Assembly (NCBI GenBank): GCA_024114885.1
Contig: CP099419.1
Span: 124,001 to 188,000, forward strand
Length of the DNA stretch: 64,000 nucleotides
Direction of reading: 5' to 3'
DNA from: Septoria linicola
Taxonomy: Eukaryota; Ascomycota; Dothideomycetes; Mycosphaerellales; Mycosphaerellaceae
Numbering within the stretch: position 1 is the first letter of the stretch; the number at the start of each line of letters is the position of its first letter. A model generated the notes under the pieces. That model ran no database searches. It was given only the letters and a program-made list of their open reading frames with translations, and was not told the origin of the DNA. Positions 11,646-21,313 of this stretch are shown here, piece by piece. Position numbers and translations under genes: made by a program.

Positions 11646-13028
11646 ATGATGAGCTTCAAGGCATCGGCACTGCTGGCACTGCCATTTTTATCAACTCTGG
11701 CATCCGCCGCCACCTACTTCCCACTTCTGAACCAGACAGACACCGATGGCAAAGGCATACAAGCCCATGGAGGCAACATCATCCAGGCCCAGGATGGCGA
11801 TGGATCTTATTACTGGTTCGGAGAAGACAAGACGGGCTGGACCAATACTGGTTCATTCATAGGAGTGTCATGCTACAAATCTTCAGACCTCAACACCTGG
11901 ACCAATCAAGGACATGTCCTTTCTCCCATCGCCAACACCAACATATCTGAGTCTCGCATCGTGGAACGTCCCAAGGTGTTGTACAATGACAAGAACTCCG
12001 AATATGTGATGTGGTTTCATGGCGACTCCTCCAACTACGGAGATGCTCAAGTGGGTGTGGCCACAAGCAAGACCATCGATGGACAGTACGAGTGGAAAGG
12101 CAACTTCAAGCCGTTTGGCAACGACAGCCGCGACATGACAATCTGGAAGGATCCCGACAACGCACAAGCGTACTTGATCTTTGCCACGAGCGGCAACGCA
12201 GACTTCCAAATTGCAACCCTCGACGATGACTACTACAACGTAGTCGAAGCAATTTACACCTTCGACCAAGTCTTCCAAGAAGCTCCGGGCGTGTTCAAGA
12301 TCGACGGCAAATTCTACCTCCTCTTCTCACCACAAGACGGCTGGACGCCCACCGATAACGGCTACCACGTAGCAGACAGCATGTCCGGCCCATGGTCCGA
12401 CGCAACTCTCCTCCACCCCAAAGGCGCATATGCCTACTTGACTCAAAACGCATACGACATCACCATCAAAGGCTCCGAGCAGACCTTCTACCTCTACCTC
12501 GGCGACCACTGGAACGCCAACAATCTCGGTGCCTCGTCCTACGCCTTCTACCCAGTTCTCTACGATGGCTCCGGTCTCGTGCTCCACCCCACTGGCGGCT
12601 GGACACTCGACGTCGAGAAAGGAACATGGTCCGACCTTTCTTTCACAACCATCACAGCCGACAACTCCACCACGCCCGACGATCAGCTCATCAAGTGCGA
12701 AGACAGCTGTGCCGGAGGTCTGACAGCCAACATGACTTCCACGGAAAACTCCTTCACATTCACCTGGGACGGAAGCGAGGGCAATAAAGTCGTGCAGATC
12801 CTCTACACCTACCCAGGAGCCAAGAATGCTTTCCGCCATATCACTGCGACTGTTGATGGTGCGGCGGTGGAAGGGTGGGCGTTGCTAGAGACCACTCGTG
12901 CACAGACGTTTGCGCAGCGGGCGCCTTTGCCGTTGAGCTTGAAGAGTGGGAGCGAAGTTGTGCTGAAGATGGCGGAAAGTGGGTTGGAGGTGAGAGTTGA
13001 TGCAGTGGAGGTTTATGATGCAGCATAG
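11646..13028 (+). CDS. Secreted GH43 (galactan 1,3-beta-galactosidase-like)
   Basis: A single exon encodes 460 residues from the ATG at 11,646. It starts with a clear signal peptide (hydrophobic core ALLALPFL, small residues ASAA near 20). The frame is open a little further 5', but only from a non-ATG codon. AHGGNIIQAQDG...YYWFGED near the mature N-terminus and ERPKVLYND further on match the five-bladed beta-propeller GH43 enzymes of the exo-beta-1,3-galactanase branch. PGVFKIDGKFYLLFSPQDGW follows in mid-protein. The C-terminal 120 residues form a separate beta-rich domain with a Cys pair (KCEDSCAG), perhaps carbohydrate-binding. It probably acts outside the cell on plant arabinogalactan side chains. 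Substrate assignment within GH43 is inferred. Confidence 0.75.
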   Translation: MMSFKASALLALPFLSTLASAATYFPLLNQTDTDGKGIQAHGGNIIQAQDGDGSYYWFGEDKTGWTNTGSFIGVSCYKSSDLNTWTNQGHVLSPIANTNISESRIVERPKVLYNDKNSEYVMWFHGDSSNYGDAQVGVATSKTIDGQYEWKGNFKPFGNDSRDMTIWKDPDNAQAYLIFATSGNADFQIATLDDDYYNVVEAIYTFDQVFQEAPGVFKIDGKFYLLFSPQDGWTPTDNGYHVADSMSGPWSDATLLHPKGAYAYLTQNAYDITIKGSEQTFYLYLGDHWNANNLGASSYAFYPVLYDGSGLVLHPTGGWTLDVEKGTWSDLSFTTITADNSTTPDDQLIKCEDSCAGGLTANMTSTENSFTFTWDGSEGNKVVQILYTYPGAKNAFRHITATVDGAAVEGWALLETTRAQTFAQRAPLPLSLKSGSEVVLKMAESGLEVRVDAVEVYDAA

Positions 13029-13260
13029 AGTAGGACATACTCCTCCAAAGGTACTGAGCCATCTTGCATTTCTCGTGACTCGTGCTGACAGTTCTTCCAT
13101 AAGTCTATCGTGCAAGCGGATTTCCGTGCCGGTGTGTCAGTAAAGCGATTTCCCTCTTGTAGCTTCCAATGACTGTACGTTCATGCCTCGAGCAGGTCAT
13201 TCATCCAGCCACATGAACAACACCGTCTCTACGCTCGCGTTCCATGCCTCCATCGCGTCC

Positions 13261-14164
13261 TCAATCGATATCATGATCATCACCATGAAAAAACCTCAAA
13301 ATCGCCGCCGCAACGACTTCCCCATCATGCTCCAAATGCGCCGTCTCATTCGCATATTCCACCTCCTCGCGATCCTTCTCCTTGATCGCACCCGACTTGA
13401 TCCTCAGCTCAACTTGCCTCTTCACCATGGTCTCGTCAAAACCCAAATGACCTTGACTAGAGAACAATCGATCACGAATATACAGGCCTTGGATCTTGGT
13501 ATGCTCTGTTGAAGCCCAGACATGCACGTTTTGATCTGGTCGGAGGAGTGCTGTAGTTCTGGAAGAAGGTACAGTCGTGACTTGATCTTGGTGCATTTGA
13601 TGCACGTCTAACGTCTTGTCTTCTGTTCGGAAGAGTTTCTGGCCGACATATGTGAGGTCCATTTCTGTATGTGCCAGCTCCCATTTCTCGCCGGGGGTGG
13701 ATTCGACTTCAGCACCAAGAGTTCGTGCGAGAAGTTGGTGGCCGAAGCAGATTCCGGCGAATTTCATGTCGGGTCTTGTTTGCCATAGTTCAGTGACAAG
13801 GTCGCGAAGTTTCTGCACCCAACCTTCGTCGCTGTGGGCATCGTACGTGGATCCGGTAATGAGAATGGCATGAACATCTTCTGGGATCTCAGACGCTTTC
13901 GGTACATGTCCTTCGTGGCCATTCTCCTGTTTTCGTTGTCAACTGCTGTATCGCAAGAGTGCTTTGCTGACGACATACTGGGGCTTCCACCACAAAGTGC
14001 ATATCAGTCTCGATTCCAAGTGGTGGGTCATGATTCTCGCCAGCCTCAGTGAAGAATCTATTGATGATCTGCCCAAAGCCACCACTTTCTTTCATAGTCT
14101 TGGGGTGGGTCTCGTCCGTCTCCAGGACGAGCATCTTGACTGTTTCTCTGGCCATGGAAATCAT
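13261..14164 (-). CDS. Class I glutamine amidotransferase-like protein
   Basis: Two exons, 14,164-13,979 and 13,926-13,261, encode 283 residues. The 52-bp intron (13,927-13,978; GTATGT...ACAG) restores a single frame giving HAILITGSTYDAHSDEGWV. The nucleophile elbow is GICFGHQ (Cys about 122). The later His is in QGHLGFDE (about 221), where most relatives have QGHPE. The family includes the GMP-synthase-like GATase1 proteins and fungal relatives that hydrolyse gamma-glutamyl bonds, sometimes in glutathione or secondary metabolism. No synthetase domain is fused, so the acceptor substrate is unknown. A start at the next Met (14,155) is equally possible. The gene is convergent with GH43, 232 bases apart. 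Confidence 0.8.
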
Positions 14165-14739
14165 GTTGCCGGATCGTCAATGGGGTTCGCTGTGTAACAG
14201 AGAGCGGTACAGATAGCTGGGTTGAAGTCGGGGAATGGAAAGAGACGTACTGTTATACCCACGTTCTTCATGACTAGCCATAGATCTGGTTCCTGGACGT
14301 GAAGTGCTAGTCAACGCCATCAAGATCTCAGTGGCAGCATTCGTGATTGGACAAAGTCCGAGTAGCCTTGCTTAGAGTACACATCTCACGTCATTCATCG
14401 TAGTTGATTGCAAGCCGCACAAGACAAGCACCAAACGCACATGGCGTGTAGCAGCGGATTGTGTAAAAGAAATTGGCATTTGGACGAAAAGTGGTAGACA
14501 AATTCGAAGTCGTGGATGGCGAAAAAGCTTGACCAGCCGAATGTGACGATGCCAAGAGGCAAGAATTTCAGCTGGCATTGAAGAACAGGAATGCAGACTT
14601 CTGGTACATTGGCACGGCAACTCTGCGTCGATATGTCGGGATCTCTGCGCCATCTAGCAGTGCAGAGCATGCTGCAATGTGTTAGCGGCCAGGACAGCGT
14701 GCATGTTGAAGTCTGAAGTGTTGCGATGCCTTATGCCAA

Positions 14740-15025
14740 AGTGTACACCAAGGCCTACAACAACAGATATCGCAGCGACGATCCCAACAGCAATAGCCAG
14801 TCAGATCATCTTTTTCCGCCTCCAAGAAGGTCGTTCGAGGTGTGCAACTGCTCCACTGCTCGGAACGTGCTCCGTTTTCTCGATTACCTCCTTCTGGCTG
14901 TCATCCTCGATTATTTGTAGTCCATCAGAGTCTTCGTGTGCCAGTAATGGCTTGTTCTAGGAAGCAACTTCTGGCGCACGTTCGGCTGCGCTTCCAAGGT
15001 ATACTCCTGGGTATGCGTGATCCAT
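14740..15025 (-). pseudogene. Decayed single-TM membrane protein gene
   Basis: From an ATG at 15,025 the minus strand reads MDHAYPGVYLGSAAERAPEV, then a stop (TAG, 14,957-14,959). It continues in frame with SDGLQIIEDDSQKEVIEKTE, then a second stop (TGA, 14,811-14,813), then a hydrophobic helix AIAVGIVAAISVVVGLGV followed by a short charged end. A start like this, an acidic stretch with a KEVI block, and one membrane helix are typical of a large family of fungal cell-surface proteins whose outer domain varies. Both stops are explained by single C-to-T changes (CAG to TAG, CGA to TGA). Beyond about 14,700 several frames are open and I cannot follow the outer domain. I infer a pseudogene. Confidence 0.5.
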
Positions 15026-15245
15026 ATTGATGTGGGTGATTGCGAGTCAGTGCCGGATGATGGAGTTGATCGAGGTATAAAAGCTGAATCTGACTGTAGC
15101 ACAAGGCGCAGCTCATCCATGTTTCACTGTCTCAGCAGCCGACGTGTCTGAGAGAGTCGTGTTCGACGTATCAATTGGTCGCCTCCATCATCTATGCGGC
15201 GGCAGCAGTGCAGCCTGCGCTCCAGTCTTCGCGAGCGGATCAACG

Positions 15246-16067
15246 TTACAAGATTGCACTACTCTTCAATGTCCTTTCATCTTTGCGCAGATACGCCAGA
15301 ATCAATGTGTGCCAGCATATCAGCGCAATGCGCCATCCGTCGGCCAGTTGAAATCTCCATTCCTGTCTGCGTCGGTCGCGGTGATGAAGCCGTCCGCGCT
15401 GTCCATCCCTTGACCGGATAGCGTCCAGACGAAGAGAGAGCCTTGTCCCAGCAAGGTGAGAATCGCGATTCGCAGAACAAAAGCTTTATGCTTATGCGTT
15501 TGCGATGCTCGACGGATAGCGATGCTCGCTTTCCTCAATTAGCCTCTAGGCCGGCGATCCTCGCACGGCAGGTATGCTGCCAGTACTCAAAGGCTACCCA
15601 GCTCACAACCATTTCTACAGTACGAGTCACATCTGATGCGAACCAGAGCACATCGAGGATCTCTGGTGTCAGCGCATACTCGATCCCTCCATCCAGCCTG
15701 CTGAACCAATTCTCTAGTCTGACTCGCCGGAATCGCCATGTGTTGGAGCCCCTCAGTCGTCTTGCGCTCTCGTAATCGTCAGGCAAAGTTCTCGGTAGAC
15801 TCTCAGGCGACCAATCATTGGAAGTTGGACACTCAATCCGGTATAGGGGTAGAAGTCGGCAAGATCTGCGTACAGAACGCCAAGGACCAGCCACTTGATT
15901 TTGAGGATTACCACAGGAGCGATGCAGGACCAGGTAGGACAAGAGGACCAATTCGATGCAGTGATGACGATGATGACTCCCCAGAGGTATGCTGCCTTGA
16001 TGAGATCAAAGTTCCTCAGCTTGGCTTCGAACTCACTATGGAGAGCGACGCGATCTATGGCCGGCAT
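15246..16067 (-). pseudogene. Frameshifted multi-pass membrane protein gene
   Basis: The minus strand holds successive protein-like pieces in different frames. The first runs from 16,067 (LIKAAYLWGVIIVI..., APVVILKIKWLVLGVLYADL, FYPYTGLSVQLPM). The second ends near 15,535 (LENWFSRLDGG..., TPEILDVLWFA, EYWQHTCRARIAG). The third is at 15,538-15,320 (AFVLRIAILTLLGQGSLFVW). The fourth ends at 15,246 (WRIALICWHTLILAYLRKDE). The pieces abut or overlap with no room for introns, so at least three small indels are needed to join them. Several segments look like membrane helices. I read this as one broken integral-membrane protein gene of unknown function, close to the decayed gene at 14.7-15.0 kb. A wrong call is possible because no intact relative is in the window. 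Confidence 0.45.
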
Positions 16068-16639
16068 TTTCGTGACGAGCGCAGCTTTCGGCGAGGTTAG
16101 TCCTAACTTCCTGCGTTGTGGTGTGTAGGCCTGTGCTCGAAGCTCAGCGTGTCAGAGGCCACAGAGGCGAACAGCACAGAGATGTTCTGCCCGGTAACAG
16201 TCCTGGGAAAGGTCATGTCGACTTCACTCGCCAAGCCAGCGGGTGCGCGCACTCAGAAGTCTGCCGGCTGGATCACCTCGGGTTGATGGGGTACTCTTGC
16301 TGAGGCCGAGTTTTTCCAAGTGGTTGTCTGACTAACATCAGCGACCCGATTAGCTATTGGAGAAGAATGAACATCGCACACGTGGGTGCGTTACCAGATT
16401 TAGCGATCGCCGCCGACCTATCAGCCTAAACTCGCGCAACCATCAGTCTGGCTGCGTGCCATGCGTACAGTGCGGCTCAAATAAATGCAGACCATTCTAG
16501 CAAAAACAAGCTCAATTCTTATTCCGAACGAGGAACCATGGGTGATGCTTGCATTATGTGTCAGACTCTCCTTGAGCCTCGACCGTTGACAGTGCGATGG
16601 AGATGTGCCCACTCGCTTCCTGTGTTGAATAGCAGAGCT
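16068..16639. other. Intergenic, no supported gene
   Basis: Short overlapping open frames only; no domain or splice pattern was seen. Confidence 0.35.
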
Positions 16640-16985
16640 TCACTGCACAAGTGTCATGAGTCGCCTGGAATCCACGTGCGAGCTGTCTGGGCTAATGCCT
16701 AGAGACGGCTTACTCATCTGCACATCAAAGAAACTGGTCGTGGAAGCGTAGCCGTATACTGAGTACGTACATGATCAGGCCTGGCCAAGATCTGCAGCCC
16801 CGGCAATAAGATTGAGAGCGCTTGGCTAGGCAGTATTGGGGCATGTGAACACAACTCTGTGTCTTCGAAGATGAAGTGTGAGCCTCGCAGCCATTTCGTG
16901 CCATTGCTGCTTCGAGCCGATGTAGTCATGTTGTTCGCTGTGAGGAGGATTTGAGCGCCGTGCATGACTTTCGGATACCCAGAGT
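16640..16985 (-). pseudogene. 3' part of gene split by hAT insertion
   Basis: Reading minus-strand from the transposon edge gives SGYPKVMHGAQILLTANNMT, then KWLRGSHFIFEDTELC, HAPILPSQALSILLPGLQ and a likely intron (16,718-16,770, GTACGT...GTGCAG). It ends at a TGA at 16,640. The frame enters the 8-bp target duplication in the same phase as the frame leaving the other side (21,030-21,156). Both halves therefore belong to one gene, interrupted at a Gly-Tyr junction. I do not recognise the protein family. The halves themselves show no stops or RIP damage. Confidence 0.65.
16978..16985. repeat. Target-site duplication, left copy
   Basis: CCCAGAGT stands directly before the left inverted end and is repeated exactly at 21,022-21,029 directly after the right end. 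Eight bases is the length made by hAT transposases. Confidence 0.92.
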
Positions 16986-17007
16986 CAGACTGGTCCACAA
17001 GTAAGTA
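16986..17007 (+). repeat. hAT left terminal inverted repeat
   Basis: It begins CAGACTGGTC and matches the reverse complement of 21,000-21,021 at 19 of 22 positions. Confidence 0.9.
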
Positions 17008-17130
17008 ACGCAAGTGAAGATACCTTCACTTGCTTACTTGCCATTTAGTACTCTCGCTACTTACTTGTCAAGTGAGTAAGACAATCTCTACTCACTTGCA
17101 CAAGCCTTACTTGCTCGGTGACGCTAGCCA
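17000..17130. repeat. hAT left subterminal repeats
   Basis: Words of the type ACTTGCTTACTTGC and CAAGTGAGTAAG occur several times in both orientations. The same words cluster at 20,880-21,005 next to the other end. They are candidate transposase-binding sites and lie outside the RIP-damaged core. Confidence 0.7.
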
Positions 17131-17219
17131 TAAGCGGTAGTATATTGCGAATGAATACTAGTCTATCTCAACCGTGTTAGTGCTGTCTACTATTGCTGTT
17201 ACTACCGCAGGTGTTGTTG

Positions 17220-19800
17220 GCCACGCAATGCGCCTAAATAGCGTACTAGTTAGTATAATAAAACCGCTATTTATCTATAACTTTAGAGTAACTAAATATC
17301 GCATAGTTTCACTATATAACTGTCGTCTACGTAGTTGCAACACGTCGCTAGTAACGCTAAATTGTCGCTTAGGCTCGTTACTTATTACCGGACAGGTATA
17401 TATATCTAACGCTATTTATACTAGGCTTAGCTATTATCGTCTCTTTTCAATCTAGTAAGGTATTAGTAACTAGCTTATATTAAGTTTAACTACCTTCTTC
17501 CGCTTCTTACTATAGTACTATATATACTCGTCTATAGCTATATTATTATCGCTATCGCTATCGCTATCGTTATTAATTATAAGCGAGTAGATAATATAGC
17601 GAGCGGCTATACTAGGAGCGCGTAGATCGACTATCGACATAGGAGGCCTCCTATACTTGTCTTTATATATGTTCTATAGCCGTTAGATAGTAGCCTTAGT
17701 CCTTACGATCTAATCTTTATCGTTACTAGCCTATCGTTATTATTTATCTAGTTTCTTAATAAACCGCTATTTTATATTCGGATAGAGTACTACTATAGCT
17801 ACGTAAATAGGCGTTTCGTCTATCTTAGTAAAGTAATCGTTATACTTAGTCTAACTAAGCTTAATACTAGCGCGGAAGTGCTATTATATAGTAAGTTAGT
17901 TAGATAGGTCGTTCCGTATATTAGCTTTAGTACGTAGTTATCGTTATTATTCGCTATCGATACGCTATTTACGCTTCGGTAGTTAGAGGTTATTATCGAT
18001 TAGATACTAGATAATAAGCGCTTTAAAGTAACTTATTAGTGCCTCTATTACTAGTAGTACTTACTAAATAGTACTAAACTTGCCGCCGCTAGTGCCCTAT
18101 AGTGTCTTTATTACTATCTTTAATAGCTAGAGGATCTTGCGATACTACTTAATTATATACTAATCGTCGTCTATTAATTAATTATAGACGATAGAAGGCT
18201 CTAGCTTTATATAGTACCTATTAGGGTATTTCTTAGTCTACTTCCGTATAGCTATATACTACTTATCTACCTCTTGTTCGTAGTACTTATTAATAGCAGC
18301 TCTAAGCTTTAATGCACGCTTAGAGCTATCGTCGAATAAGTGCTAGCGCGTATATACGTCGTATAATAGACGATATATATCCTTGTCGCCCTCTACCTTA
18401 AATAGAGCTACCTCGGTAAGCTATAGTCGTTCTACCTCCTCCTATACCTATAGTAAACGATCAAGATAATAGAGCGTATTATAAAGCTTACTAATTAGTC
18501 TATAGCGACGCTAATATAGTAGTATTATATCCTTAAACGTTAGTCTATTAGTAGCTATATTAATAGCTTTAGATTTAAGTACTTCTAGATCTTTACTAGT
18601 TAGCGTAGCCTATCTAACGAGGTTAAATATATAGCCTATATAGCGTAGCTAATTCTAGTATTTATCGAAGCTATATTCCTATATAAGGTACTTAATTACC
18701 TTAGAGTTGTTACTAGCGTTATTAGAGATAAAGTAACTAACTTTATCGTATAGGTTATAGTATACTATTACCTCTACTATAGTCTCTATAATGTTACGGC
18801 TAGTATAACGGCCCTTCTACCTTAGTAGATCTAGTAATATTGTCCTTAGTTAACCTTCTATAGAGATAAAGTATATAATAATACTAAGTAATACTAGTTT
18901 GTTTTTAGACGTCTATAGGTCGAATAAGAAGCTAATTCTCGTAATAGTAGCTACTAAATCCTCTATAATATAGCCGAGTTATCTATCGAATACTATTACT
19001 ATCTTAGAGCTCGTAGTTTAATATAAAGGAATAAATTAGTAGTAACGAGGTTAGAGGTAGGATAGGAGCGCTCTAAAGGCTAGTAAATCGTACTTACGGA
19101 AGGTAATATTGTCTATAATTAGCTATATATATAGTAACGTAAGGAAGTCGTCCGTATCGAATTTAATAGCCGTATTATTATTGACGCTCTAAGGCGTTAC
19201 GTGCCTATCTATAGGCTTATACCGCTTGCTTAAAGGTGTCTCTAGTAGCCCCTTACCTTCCTTATATATACTATATACTTGCCTTAAGTATACTCCTACT
19301 AAAGATATCGATTTGTCTACGTCGTAGAGACTAGCCTATTTACTATATATCTACGCCTTCTAAGAGTAGTAGATCTTATATACCTAAACTGCCTTTTTAC
19401 GCGCGTTCTATAGCCGCTAGCTATACGTAAAGACCTATAAAGTAATCTAAGTATCGTCTATCGGCTAAGAGTATACTAGTAATCGTTCGAAGTCTAGTTA
19501 GTCGAGTAATTTAGTATTGTTATCGTATTTACGTTTTATAAGGCGTTTAAAGAGTATAGGCTACGAAGCCTATATAGACGCGTTATCGTCTACCTATATA
19601 GCTAATTCTAATAGTATAGACTCTAAGTCGGTACTAATTACTAAAGATAGGTCTAATACTAATTCCGTGTCTATACTATACTCTATAATAGCGTTATTAT
19701 TATTATACTAGTATTTAGAGTTATTAGTATCGCTCTTAGTTAATACCTCCGTATCCCCGTAAGCCGATAACTTGTAACCCTAAGACTAGACTAAACTTAC
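17220..19800 (-). pseudogene. hAT transposase, RIP-killed
   Basis: Translating the minus strand through stops recovers the hAT hallmarks in order. The RNase-H-like core near 18,930-18,661 has SFLFDL-stop-TSKNKLVLL (stop in place of Trp), YFISIEG, NIIETIVEVI, YNLYDKVSYFISNNASNN and KVIKYLI. A middle block near 17,840-17,740 has KIDETPIYVAIVVLYPN. The C-terminal dimerisation region near 17,380-17,220 has EPKRQFSVTSDVL, RRRQLYSETMRYL and TLKL-stop-INSGFIIL. The first catalytic Asp lies in the FDL block, the second in the N-N-A-S-N-N block (Asp changed to Asn), and the Glu in the C-terminal block. The stops are TAG/TAA at Trp or Gln positions, as CpA-to-TpA change predicts. The N-terminal limit is uncertain. 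Confidence 0.85.
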
Positions 19801-20879
19801 TTTAACTTACTAGCGCGCTATATAATACCCGTTTTAGAATATATTAATTTGCCTATTAGATTCGGCGTAAGCTATTTAGTAACGACAGGTGTTTTAAGAC
19901 GATATAAAGATATATCTATAGTAGTAGATATAGTTTCTCTATTAGCTAGAAAGTAATAGTCTACTAATAATAAAATACGATAAGAAAATAAGCTTAAAGT
20001 TTTAGTACTAGAACTATATAAATATAGAGATGTTTTTATATAGAAATTTAGCTAACTATCTAAGCTCTATTTTGTACCGCTAAACTTGTCTATCTAATAT
20101 GTTCTAGTAATATTATTTGAAGTAGAAGAAACTATACTATAATTACGACGATAGACTACGAGGAATTTAGGGTCTTAAGCTATTAGATTTAACGTTAAGC
20201 GTATATAAGCGAGCTCGGCTAGCGTAGCTAAGCTAATTAGACCGCCTAATTATATAGCTTTAGCTACTTCTTTAACGATCCCTATATCTTATTTGCCTTA
20301 TAACGATCTAGTATAACTATACTAATACCCTTACCCTTAATACGCGCGTAGTAGACTAGACACTTATAATAGCCTAGCTATACTATCCTATATACCTACG
20401 GATACCGCTCGATTATCTCGTATATCTTAATACCGTTAAACGGCAGAGAATAGTATAACAAACGCTCTAACGCCGTCGCACGAAACAATTACCGTAATTC
20501 TACTACCCTTACTCGAATAAACATAACCTTATTTTGCACGCGTAGCCGCTACGTACTAATATCGACCGACAAGAAGTCAAATAGCCGCCGCTCTTATAAC
20601 GAGGGCTATATTAGCACTAGCTCTAATAACGGCGATAGGTTGTCGTGCGTAGTAAGCTTAATAACGGCAGTTATAGTTATAGTTAGTATTGTCGGCGGAG
20701 CTACCGGAGATAGCGTGTCGTTACGTGTAAGGTCGATAACCTGCCGCGTTTAGCACGATTCCTACTTATAGCCCGCTATATCTACCTCGTCGCCTATCTT
20801 AGATCGCGATTTGTATAGAGAATAGGCCAATGGCTCGATTTAGTAGAGGTGCGTACGGTGGAGAAGAAGGATAACGTTG

Positions 20880-21021
20880 GGCCGCAAGGCTTGCAAGTCA
20901 CTTGCTATTTATTCACTTGCTTACTTGCCTTGCTTACGTAACAGCCAGGCTCTCTACTTGCTTACTTACTTGCCGCAAGGCTTGCAAACAAGTGAATCCT
21001 ACTTGCTTGGCGACCAGTCTG
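20880..21021. repeat. hAT right subterminal repeats and inverted end
   Basis: ACTTGCTTACTTGC-type words and GCAAGGCTTGCAA occur repeatedly, mirroring the left end. The last 22 bases (21,000-21,021) form the right terminal inverted repeat, ending CGACCAGTCTG. Confidence 0.85.
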
Positions 21022-21029
21022 CCCAGAGT
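21022..21029. repeat. Target-site duplication, right copy
   Basis: CCCAGAGT is an exact copy of 16,978-16,985. Confidence 0.92.
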
Positions 21030-21156
21030 GACCAAGCTCTTCTCCACTAACGAAAGTGACTGATGAATGGTGAACCCATCTCCAGCAAGGTTTGTCGATC
21101 ACTAAAGGTTCTGTCATCCCTGAGATGCGCGGAAGTTCTTGAATTCTGTTCAACAT
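21030..21156 (-). pseudogene. 5' part of gene split by hAT insertion
   Basis: From an ATG at 21,156 the minus strand reads MLNRIQELPRISGMTEPLVI, then WRWVHHSSVTFVSGEELGHSG, and runs straight into the target duplication. Resumed at 16,985 it continues SGYPKVMHGAQ in the same phase. The start lies only about 160 bases beyond the 3' end of the nucleoporin gene, on the same strand, so the promoter would have to be within that gap. The family is unknown. Confidence 0.55.
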
Positions 21157-21313
21157 CACTTCATGGCATCTGATGCGCCCTATGATACATGCTTACCCTG
21201 CTGCCAGCATTCCGGCGATGCTCTATCGCTCTTTTGCCAACGCCTTGTTGCGCCTTCCATGCCCAATCATGCCATTGCGGCTGTGCCAAATGTCTCCGGT
21301 AAGCATGCAGCAT

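Larger units (their letters stand above)
16986..21021 (-). mobile_element. Complete hAT DNA transposon, RIP-inactivated
   Basis: The element is 4,036 bp long. It is bounded by 22-bp imperfect terminal inverted repeats (16,986-17,007 and 21,000-21,021, outer ends CAGACTGGTC) and flanked by a perfect 8-bp duplication, CCCAGAGT. Inside, the minus strand encodes a hAT transposase destroyed by many TAG/TAA stops. The middle (about 17.2-20.7 kb) is depleted of CA and TG. The outer 150-200 bases on each side keep normal composition and carry repeated ACTTGC/GCAAGT words on both strands, as hAT subterminal binding sites do. The intact ends and duplication show it transposed as a full element before RIP. 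It is immobile by itself now, though the ends could still be recognised if a transposase were supplied elsewhere. Confidence 0.93.

Noticed and set aside
12327..12839. Minus-strand frame opposite GH43
   Set aside because: Shadow of the GH43 coding sequence.
17174..17455. Plus-strand frame inside the hAT
   Set aside because: The opposite strand holds the transposase dimerisation region.
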